A DNA stretch of 64,000 nt. It comes from Pyrocephalus nanus. Taxonomy: Eukaryota; Chordata; Aves; Passeriformes; Tyrannidae. Shown here one piece after another: positions 8,913-19,100 of the stretch. The first letter of the stretch is position 1; the number at the start of each line of letters is the position of its first letter. The stretch lies in the NCBI GenBank assembly GCA_038380795.1, contig CM076279.1, positions 7,145,001 through 7,209,000 on the forward strand, in the 5' to 3' direction. The notes beneath the pieces were generated by a model, which did not search any database, was not told where the DNA came from, and was given only the letters and a program-made list of their open reading frames with translations. Position numbers and translations under genes: made by a program.

Positions 8913-11900
8913 CGATATGTATCTCAGCCTCAGGAACTGGGAAAGCGAGGGAAATGACACCACCATCAGGATCCATCCCCCTATGGTCAGAATGACTCAG
9001 AGCACCCAACAAAGCAGCAGAAATGAGGATATCTCACAGGAATTATACATTGCAGGGAAGGCAAACAGCATTAATTTCACCACCATTGCTGGTTTCACCA
9101 CAGAAGGGAAGGTTTTCCCTGGAAGTTTCCTTAAGTTGCTGTGTAAGATCATCATCCTTTGGCCTGTATCCTTGTAGCTGGGAGTGGGGAAGGAGAAGGA
9201 AGCCTGGTGGGCTTCACTGAGACCACACAGGATGGACATTCCATGACTCAGTGGGTCCCTGGGCTGCTCTGGCGCGTGGGGCTGGGTGTGTGACAGCAGC
9301 CGTGCCTCTGGCAACGACTCCCTGTCACAAACATTTCATGCTCAGCTGGGAGCTGCAGCATTGCCATTGCTCCCCTTCCGCTGAACACTTCATTAAAGGT
9401 TGTCCCTCTCCAGCATCCTCTGTGCAAACGAGACAGAACTGCCTGTGTCCCCTCCATACGGCATTGCTGCGCTGCCCAAGCACCAGGATGGAAGGTTTCA
9501 TCTCTCTTCACCAAACTGGTGACATGTCACCTGTCCCCGTGGTGTGTTCCATCCCCACGTCTCCCTCCTGCCGTGTCCCCTGCGGGTCCCTCATGCCTGA
9601 GCAGAGTGGGGGCTATTCCAGCCCGACTCCCACATCCCGCAAGACAAGGCGAGAGCTGACAGCATCAGCTGCCCGAGCTCACTCCGAGGAGGCAGCACAG
9701 CCAGGCGTGGGGTTCTGATTAGGCCCTCGGGATGGAATAACCCTGGGATGAATCCACAGCATCCATTTGCCAGCCAGCCCGGATCCCCCCTCATGGGCAC
9801 CCCAGGCCAGGCTCCCCCTCGGCCCCACATGCAGATGTGTGTTATCAGCAGCTGCTCACAACACCCACAGCACCAACCTCCTCATGGGTTGCTGGCTTTG
9901 TCCTTCAAAAGTAGCCAAGAGAAAAAATCTGGGGGGAGCCAAACTGTTTTTGTGAGGTAAGAAGTTGGCTGCTTCCCTCCTGCACCCACCAGAGAAATGG
10001 CAGCTCCCAGGGGAGCAGGGACATTCTCCTGCAGGAACACCCAAACAGGAGGGAACACGGGTGGGAAAGAATCCAGGCACTGCAGGAGCCATAACCAAAT
10101 ACCCCCAGAAAACCTCCTCCTGCCCTTCTCTTTTAAAGCTTTTCCCTCCTGACTGCCTGGAATCAGGTGTGTGGAGCAGGAAGGGCTGTTTAACCCCTTC
10201 CCAGCTGGATCCTCGCTCGGCAGCCTCAGCTCAAGGGATGATGCTGTGGCCTCTGAGTGCCCTCAGCCTCTGCTTTGCCCTCCAGGTCCCTGCTCACCCT
10301 CCTCCTGCCCTCATTCCTGCTGCCCTGTGGGGTGTTCAGAGTCCTGCCGGCCATTGGGGGTGGATCCTGCTGGCATTGTCACTTCCCTGTGCTTTTTCCC
10401 AGCTGCTGAGGTGGAGATGCAACAAGTTTGTTTGCTCTGCTGCAGGGCAGCCCCTGGCACAGCAAGACACACCTTGGAAGGGGCTTGGTGTCCCAAAATC
10501 ATCCCGCCCTGTGTTCCTGAGATTCCCCCTCGGTGAATCAGCAGCTTTCATCCCTGGCAGGGGGGGAAGGCCCAGCAGCCTGGGGGTCCCACCAGGATGG
10601 CTGTTGGAGGTGCAGGGTTGGGATCAGCCCCTGAGGAGCCCAGGGAAGGGGTGGCAGGCAGAGACCACGCTGTTATCACTGCCACAGCCAGCCTTTCTCC
10701 TGGAAAAGGGAACGACTCTGATTTCTCTGCGGGCTGAAGGTCACGCTCGGTTTTACAGCCAGGCAAAGGAGAAGAAAGGAGCAATTCTGTTTACTTATGG
10801 AGTAATTAATATCCCAGCTCCTGGCACGTAGAGAGGCAGCAGGAACCTCCCCCACAGCGCGGTGGAGAGCGAGGCTGTGCAGCCCTTTATTATTCCATTA
10901 TGAGCTGGGCAGGATTAGGAGGGCGGGTCAGGGAACAGCGCCGGCTTTGAGCAGGTTTAGCTCCTTTCCAAAGGCTTATCCCGGCTCAGTCTCACTCTCT
11001 GGACACCACGCAGTTATTCTCTGCACAGAGGGGTTTGAGCAACGCTGGAGGGGGAGAGTGGGCAGGGGGTTATGGAGCTTTAACAGCCCAGCAGGGAAAA
11101 CCTGTGAGGTTCCTTTACCAGGAACTCGATTTATAGGTTGAATTTCAGCGACCGGGGGGGCAGTTCCTCAGCTCTGCCAAGTCCTGCATTGCTCCCCGGG
11201 GAAAACCAGGCCTCGGCGCTGCTCGGGGGCAGTTCCGTGGGGTGGGACAGCCATTGCAGGCAGTTTCCTGCAGAGCCGGATGAGGTTTTGCTCTTTATTC
11301 TTCACCAAGTTTCTCCCTGGAGCCCGGGTGGGGTGGCCGGAGCGTGCCTGGCAAGGAAAGAGGAGCCGTGGGAACTGAGGCAGCAAATCCCTCTCCCTCT
11401 CTCCCAGGCCAGAAATCGGGGGCCGCGGTGGGATGCTGCGCCCCTCGCAAGTAATTCCACGCTGGGAATGCTGCCCGCAGGCATCGGGCCTCGCAGCAGG
11501 GATCACCCCTGGATGGGGATCAAGCCTCCCAGGCCAGCCCCAGCCAGGTGGTTCTCATTGCAGCCTCTGACTCACCTCCCAAAAATTCCTGCACTCCCAT
11601 CATGGCAGGAAACCGCTACAGGGAAGTGGTGAAAGCCCCCGCGAGGGCCTGAAATTCAGCTTCCCCCAGCCGAGGGGGAGATCAAACAGCAGACTTTGGC
11701 CTCAATCCCTCTGACGCCAGGCCTTGTCATCGCAGGGGGGTGTCTCGACCAAGCGAGAGAGGTGGTTCCTCCAGACTCAGCAGCTTTTTGCCGGGTGTTT
11801 GGGAGTGTTTTCCCTGAGGAGGCCTGAGCTCAGAAATATTTTTGAGCAAATAATCAGCTGGGAGGAATGATCTCAGCTGGTCGGCATTGTTCAGGCTTCC

Positions 11901-14900
11901 CGGTGAGCCCTGCGGTCCCGGGCTGTGCCGGCAGCTGTCGAGAGCTTGGTCAGGGCTGGGGAGCAGTCCCCCAGCGGGGTTGCAGAGCCTGGCTGAGATT
12001 TAGGAGCTGCCAGAAAACCCCCAGCTTCTTGGAGGCTGGGAATCCTCCAGGCTCAAGCCTTGGGCCCCGAGTGAAGCTGGATTGTGGGTCACGGAGGCAG
12101 GGAGAGGGTGCAGCCACTCGCCCAAGTTCTGCAGCAAATCAGTGGCAGAGCCCAGAACTGATCCCCAGCTCAGGTGGGATGTGATCCCAGTCACTCTCCT
12201 GCAGGAGATACCTCTGTTAGTTCTGTCCCCTCCTGCTCCGTGCTGTTCTCCTGTATTGTCAGCACCAACCCCAGGGCCCAGAGGGGCTGAGCCGCAGTCC
12301 CTGGGCTGGCCCTGCACAGAAGCAGCTCCGGCTCCACACCGGCCGCTCCCGCAGGCACTGCCTGGAAAGTTCCCACTGCTGCAGTCGGTGCCTGTCCCCC
12401 TGCCAAGCCTGCAGCCCTGCCAGCCGCGATGCAGCGCCGAGCCGCTCTATTTCTGGCTCCACCTTGAGACATGTACCTTCAGCAGTGGGAACGGTGCTAA
12501 AAGAGATGGATCCGGGATGAGTGCATCGCCCTCCTGTCCCCGTCCCTGTGCCCAGGCGGCTGCTGGCGGATGTGGCAGAGCAGGCAGGGATCTGGAGGAG
12601 CTGCGTGTCTCGAAGGGAAACGCTGCAGCTCATCTTGCAGCAGAGCCACGTCCTCTGCACAGCTCCTCCGGGGCTGCGATGAAGGCAGTGGGATCCCAAA
12701 ATCCAGGCCTGCCCTGGCACAGAGCACTCCAGGTCCGTGCTGCAGCTCCCGGGATCCATCAGCTGGGGGCACGAAGGGTTACAGCAGGGCTGGAAAGTCC
12801 CCAGCCTCTGTGATTTCTTCTCCCAGCATAAGCTCCCTGTGGGGTGTAGCTCCTCCAGCAGCTGAGGGCCAGAGCAGGAGGAGCCTGGAGAGGGTTAATT
12901 GCCATATTTAACCCTTGGCTTCTTGCACAACTCAAGACAAACCTTGTATGCTGCTTCTGCCTCAGTTTCCCCAGACTCAGAGCGTCCACCACCTTCTCCA
13001 GGAAGCCACAGGCACGGTGCTTCAAATACACAAGCCTCCTCTCCCAGATGGTGTCTGTGGGGTTTGGGATACCCCACAGGCCCTCCCAGTGATCTCAGCC
13101 GGCCTGGGGCACGCTGCTCTGTGGGCAATGAGGAAGGAGGTGGGGGGATCCTCCACCGGCTGTCCCCGCCGGCTCCAGCTCCTGCTGCATCCCCACGGCG
13201 CATCCCGGCGCTCCCACCCACGCACACGGCCTGAGCCACGCGCGGGAATGGAGCCGATCAGGACAAACCCGATCGGCAGACACCACCCATGGCGCGGGAG
13301 CCCCGGCTGCTGAGCACCCCTCGGGCTGACCTGGGGGGTCGAGGGAGCTCGTTAAGGCTCCCGTAATTACCATAGCCCCAAACTGGTTTTCAGCACTAAG
13401 AGGGGAAGGAGGCGATCCCAATTCCACGTTAGGCAGCGCATCCGAAGTGGTGTCCATGTGGGACAGGGTTGGATCAGCCTGTGGCTGCAGGGAGCCAAGA
13501 GTGGCACAGCATTTAAAGTCCCCACAGATCAGCACTAAGAAGAATAAGCTCTGCTTGGGTGTTCCCTGCCATTACAGAGTCTGAGTTTATGCTGGTCCCA
13601 TGCCCCACTGAGAAAAACCTGGCTGTGGCCCCCTCGTTTCCTTGCCCTTGGCATCCCTGCCATGGGCAGCCCTTCCTGAACCCTTCCTACGCCCTTTGCC
13701 ATCCTCGACACCTCATGATAAAGCCACTCTGAGCCCCTTTGCCCACAGCATGACTGTGGCCAGCAGAGCCTGGATGGGCATTCCACTCCTATTTCAAGCG
13801 CAGGCAGGCGGGGCAAGGGGGGATTCCTGCGGCACGGGGCCATGGACGGATGTAGAGCGGTGAGGACAGAGCCCAAAGCAGCCTCATCGCCCCGTGGCAC
13901 CTGCCAGGAGCAGTGTGACAGCTGCTCCCACATCCTCCCAAAGTGACTCGTGCCTTCCTGAGCGGAAATTGGGAGCGGGTTAGTCACCAAGAAGGGTGAG
14001 GGGCAGGTCAGGACGCTGCACTCCCCGGCATCCAGCTATTTCCTCCCATGACACCTTGCTGAGGAACCTCAGGGCTGTTTACAAACGCTGGACTGTGTCC
14101 TGGCAGAGGCTGGGAAAGTGGCCTTGTCTGAATCTCACCCAGAATCAGCTGTGAGTGCTGCAGTTCCCAAGCCAAAAGCATCGGGGCTGGGAGCAGGTTT
14201 TGCCCCATCTGCCCCTCTGAGCAGGCCTTTGTACCCACAGCACCCAGAGAAGTCTTTCTGGAAAGTGCAGTGCTCCAAAGCATGGCACCTGGACTCTCTC
14301 CTCTTAGGTCACTCTGGGAAAACAAGACTCAACAGCATTATCTGCCCAGCTGGTCATCCCATGCCCTCCCTGCCATGCTTTGGCCAGTTCCAGGGGGTTT
14401 AAGCAGGGACAGAGGGCTGAGGGCTCTCTGCTAATTAAACTGCCCTAAGTGTGAACAGCGATGCCCCCCTGAGGTGCAAGCTCAAGGTTAGGGCAGATCT
14501 GCATCCATGGGGAATTGTTGGCAAAAAAATAATCCTTGTTGGGCTGGGCCAGACCCCCTGGAGCCCGACAGTCCCTTGGGAGGGTGAGGTCAGTCCTGTC
14601 GCAGGCAAAAGCTGCTGTAAGTGATTTTTGCCAGCTGCCAGCGGGCACGGAGCAGCTCACAACCATGCTGGCACCCTCCAGGCAGGTCCCCTAGGCTCTG
14701 TCCCCAGTGCTCTGTGCCCTGAGATGGGGTTCACAGCACAGCCCACCTCCCTCCACGGGGCTCCGTGCCCATGGCACCCTCCAACCCCCACGGATACCTT
14801 GATGGCGAGCCACCAGTGGCAGGCAGGACATTGTTCCACTCCATCCTTCCTCCTGGAGGTGTCCTCCGCCGGCTGCCCGCTGTCCTCAGCCCTCGCCGTG

Positions 14901-15040
14901 CCTCGATTTCTCCAGGCCCTCGCTCCGCTCCTCTCTCCCGGTCCCAACTGGAGAGATGCAGAAACGGTGTTGAACGCCGTTCAGCCCAGCATGGGGGCTC
15001 GGGGAACCTCTGCCAGCGCCCATCTCTGCCTGGCTAGGAC
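8913..15040. other. Intergenic DNA between the PRPSAP1 and SPHK1 promoters
   Basis: Roughly 6 kb of moderately GC-rich DNA. Open frames up to 288 codons occur (for example 9965-10831 on the plus strand). They are rich in P, G, S, W and C, lack family resemblance and are what random GC-rich DNA gives. No tRNA, rRNA or recognisable repeat was seen. Human SPHK1 has alternative 5' exons, so untranslated upstream SPHK1 exons could be hidden here, but I cannot place any. Confidence 0.6.
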
Positions 15041-16150
15041 TGATGTGCAGGAACCGGGACTGGGGTGGCTGCCCGGTGCCGCTTTGCCGCTGCTCCCCCG
15101 GCGTGACCGTGGGCCGGTTCCCCGCCCGCCCCAGCACCCGCGGGAGCACCCACGCCAGACAACCCTCCCCGGCAGCGCAGAACCACCCGCGGCAAACCCG
15201 CGGCGTCGCTTTGCCCCCGCCCGTCTGCGGAGCCGGTTCCCCCCGCAGCCCTGCCCGGAGCGCGGGGCGGCGCTTGGGGAAACTGAGGCAGCGGCCGGGG
15301 GGGCGCGGGGGGTGCCGGAGCAGCCCCGGGACGGCCCCCCTCCCCGCCGGGGGAAGGGGTGGCTGGGGGGGTGGGTGGGTTAAATTTTTATGAATGGGGC
15401 CGCCCCGCCTGCCATCGCCGGGCGTCAGCAGCGAGCGGCGGCGGGCGGCGCTCCCCGGTGCCTCCCGCTCCGCTCCGCGCCCGCTCCGCCGATGGCCGCC
15501 GGCCGCCGCGCTCCCCCGGAGCCCGGCGGGGGCCCGGTGCTCCTCCAAGGCATCTTCGGCGCGGGGCCGGCCCCCGGTGCCGCCGCCTGCTCGCTGTCGC
15601 TGACGGCCCGGGAGCTGCAGGTGCGGCGCCCCGGCGGCTCCCCGGGCGGCTCGGCCGGTCCCGACGCCGCGCTCCGCCTGGCCGACTGCGTGGGCTCGGC
15701 CGCCTTCCCCGCGGCCGCGGCCGCCGCCTGCTTCTCGCTCGTGTGTTACCCGCTGCGGGGGCCGCGCTGGGGGCCGCCCGCCCGCCAGCGCCTGGAGCGG
15801 ACCTTCCGCGTCTGCCGGGGGCCCGACGCCGAGGGCAACCTGCGCATCGCCCAGGCCTGGAGCCGCCGCATCCGAGAGCTCGCCGTGCCCGCCGTGCCCG
15901 CGCAGGACGGTGAGTGCCGAGCCCACCCCCCGTGGTACCCTTCCCTGCGCCCCCGGGGCTCGCCCCGTCGGGGCTGTGCGGGGGTCGGCTCGGGGCCGCT
16001 CCGCTGCCCGGCCCCACGCGGGACGGCTGTTGCCGAGGTGCTGCGTTCCACGGGGGGACACACACGGGGTCACCCGGACCCCCCCGCGCCCCGGAGCTTG
16101 GAGGGGACCGGGACATCCCTGCTCGCAGCTCCGCGCTAGGGGTGGCTTTT
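15040..16150 (+). promoter_or_regulatory. CpG island and promoter region of SPHK1
   Basis: A strongly CpG-rich block that contains the first coding exon. Just upstream of that exon are G-rich runs (near 15299-15315 and 15354-15379, able to form G-quadruplexes) and an AT patch, TTAAATTTTTAT, at 15380-15391 that could serve as a TATA-like or MEF2-like element. The transcription start is not defined by sequence alone. Confidence 0.75.
15492..15909 (+). CDS. SPHK1: SPHK1 coding exon 1 (N-terminal SPHK2-like domain)
   Basis: Encodes residues 1-139 plus the first base of codon 140, ending GACG|GTGAGT. Motifs such as LLQGIFG, LSLTARELQVRR, CFSLVCYP and ERTFRV line up with the N-terminal extension of vertebrate SPHK2 (LLHGEFG, LTLTSQALHIQR, YFCIYTYP, TRTFRA). 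I chose the ATG at 15492 (G at +4). An in-frame ATG at 15390 would add 34 residues but has poor context and follows the AT patch; it cannot be excluded. An out-of-frame ATG at 15394 opens a frame that overlaps the start. The exon is extremely GC-rich. Confidence 0.85.
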
Positions 16151-19100
16151 CCCCCCCTTTCACCCTCAATTTGAAGGGGCAGCAGGGACGTGGTCGCACC
16201 ACAGGGGCTCTTTGCACGCAAACACCCACCCCCCCCTCCATCGCTCCCGTTCGATAATCTAAAGCTCCAAAGGGCAGCATGATCCAAGGAAAAAAAAGTA
16301 ATCATTGCTGACGCAGGCAGGACGGGAGCCAGGCACTGTCCCCTGTCCCCAGCAGGTCCCATCCATCACTTGGGATTTGGGGACAGACAAATGCTCCCCG
16401 GGACCCCCCGGGGCCCAGCGGGGTCCCAGGGCTGCCCGGAGGGGTCTGGGTTTCTGATCCCTCTCCCCGCTGGAATTGCCACTGTCTGGAAGGGGAGGGT
16501 CCGGCCCGGGGGCCGCGTCCCCCAGATCCCGCAGGCAGGGCAGGGCGCGCTGGCAGATAGTTGAACATCTGAGCAGAGATTCAATTATATGCACTACTTC
16601 ATTTATTTGGCTGTCCAGTCGCTCTGATCAGACTTGGAAATTAAGAGGCATGCGGTTAGAGGGATCCTGTCAAATCACATTTAGCCCAGCTCTTCCCTGC
16701 TTGGATTTTAAAATGCAGCTCTTTTTTTACATGACCTGCAGCTACAAAACAACTTTCTGCTCCTCTTCCTTAAGAATAACAAAAAAAAAAAAAAAAAAAA
16801 ATCCGGTGGAATGGGGTGAGGGCAAAACCAGTTCCCCAGCTCTATTTCCAGCCTGAACTCTGCAGCTGGAAGTCTCGGAGCGCTTTCCAACCCTCTCCCT
16901 GTGAGCAGGCGGCGCGAGGGTGCTGGGGCAGGAGCAGCTCGTTGCGAGCGGGGGCCCCGGGGGACCCTGAGGAAGGAGGACGGGAGAAGGCAGTGCGGAA
17001 TTTTGCAGTTATTTTTCTCACTGAGGGCAGGCAGGATTTGCAAACCTCCTCCCACGGTTTTGGGACAGGGCTAAAAGTGCCCCTTTGCCCACGCCCTGCG
17101 CTCGCACGTGCCGGTGGGGAGGCCTGTGCGGGCAGATAAGGCCGTGCTGGGGAAGCTGCGTGCGAGCGAGTCCATTCGGAGCAATCCTGCCGCCCTGTCC
17201 CCACCGGGAGGGGACCTGGGAGCCACCAGTGATCCTGTCCTGGTGTCATCTCAGCTCCAGCATCCTCCAGGATGAAAGCCCTGCGGAATGCTGCAGCGAG
17301 GATGAAGCTTCCCCCTTCTTATTTCACCCCAAGGGATAAACAAAAAATCCCTGTGCAGTTGATGACCCCAAAGCTGGGGCTGCCCGCGGAGGGCAGGGAT
17401 GTGTCCCAAACTGCAGCCATCTGGGAGGGAAGAAACTGTCCCCAGGCTTGTGTCCTGACAGGGAAATCCAGCCCCAGGGAGCTCAGTCCCAGCCTTATAC
17501 CAGCCTGGCATGCTGGTTCCTTGTGCCCAGAGAGTTTCTAGAAGGATGCAGGGACACAGTGGAGTGGCTGGGGCTGCAGACGGCGGGGCTGTGGCAGCGT
17601 GGTCCCGGCCTGAGCATGGCCAGGACACGTGTGACATGGGGGGATGTGGGCAGAGGGACTGGAGCAGAGTTTGTGGACTGGCAGCAGCCAGAGCCCCTTC
17701 CTCCTGCTGACTCAGTGTCTGCTCTGCTCAGCGTTTGAGGCTGAAAGCGACCGCAGCGTGCCGGGAAGTGGCTCAGCCTTGCTGGGATGCCAGGGACTGG
17801 CCGGAGTTGCGCAATGGGAAGGGATGCTCTGAAATCTGTGTCCCCTCCGCTGCTGGGCTCCAGCTCTGACCCAGCACCTTCCAGTCCTGCCATGGTGCTG
17901 CTGGTATCACTGGTCCCTCACTGGGATCCCATCCCGTCACTATTCACACCCTGATACCAGCAGTTTGCCCCTTTTGATGGAGTCATGGCCTCCCTCTGTG
18001 CCCTCCAGCCAGGGATTGGGTCCTTGTGGTCCCAGCCATACCACCCAGAGGTGGCCACAGAGCAATAGCCACAGGTCCAGGCAGGGTTTTCAGGCAAGAC
18101 CCAACTGCAGCTCCCTGTGCATGTCTGAAGTGATGTGCCTGGTTAACTGTGAGGGGGGTTAAAAACTGCTTTTATGTTCTTGAAGCGCTTCCTGCTCTTA
18201 TTCTGCATCTTCCAAACTTGGAGGGGGAGAAAGAAAGAGAAAATCCCCCCATCACCTTCTTCTAGCAGCTGGAGTTTGAGCCCACACCCTTGCCTAGGGT
18301 CTTGTCCACATTGTAGGGGATTTAGTGGCTGTGAGGGCCAGAGAAGCTCCAGAGGGGAGGGAATGGGGCAAGCCCAGCCCTGGGGTTACTGCCTGTTATC
18401 CCTGACCCGAGCTGGAGTGGCCTCTGCTCCGGGTGCTTCACTGCTGTCCCCGAGGGAAGACTTTCCCCTCTCATCTGGCACCCACTGATAAGGGGCCGGG
18501 AGTGTCAGCGGGGAGGGCCAGCCCGGAGCCAGCACCCTGAGCCAGGCTCAGCCCCACTGACCGGCCTCTCACACGCAGATCTTGCCTGTGGACTCACTGG
18601 GATGCTCCAGTCACTTGGAGCTCGTGGCCATGACTGGTGTGATGCTGGGTGTCCCCCAGGGGAGGTGACACGTGGTGACCTCCATCACCCAGGCTCACCT
18701 CTCCCCACCACCATTCCCAGAGTGGGCGGCAGGAGGGGATTTTAGCTCTAAAACCCCAGCTGGTGTGTTCAAACAGCTCAGATCACCCCAGATGAGGCGG
18801 GGGCAGGCGGACACCCCCAGCCCCCTCGAGTGCCAGGGGGGGTTCCCAGCCCAGGACAGTGCTGGGAAATGCCTCTGCTGTCCTGACTCAGCAGCTCTTC
18901 CTGCTGACTCAGCAGATGCAGCCCTCGTGCTGTCTCACAGAGCCCGTGTGCTGGGGTGGGCACCCACCAGGCACCCATCACCCCTGTGGGGCCAGATCAT
19001 GGCTTAGGGGGCCCAGAGCTGGTGGGGACACCCCCAAACTCCCCAAAACCGGCTTCGCCCTGCAGAGCCAGGGATTTCCAGAGCCTGAGTCGCGCTGCCC

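Noticed and set aside
9965..10831. 288-codon plus-strand ORF in the intergenic region
   Set aside because: Composition is typical of random GC-rich DNA. No domain, no splice context and no promoter were seen.
15390..15491. Upstream in-frame SPHK1 start at 15390
   Set aside because: It has T at -3 and A at +4, sits directly on an AT patch and adds 34 low-complexity residues. The ATG at 15492 is preferred, but the alternative is not excluded.
14886..16280. 464-codon minus-strand ORF overlapping SPHK1 exon 1
   Set aside because: It is antisense to a real exon in very GC-rich DNA, where stop codons are rare. Its R/G/P/A composition is that of a shadow frame, with no recognisable domain.
15388..16362. 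324-codon minus-strand ORF over the SPHK1 CpG island
   Set aside because: Another GC-driven antisense shadow of SPHK1 exon 1, with extreme R/G/P/S bias.
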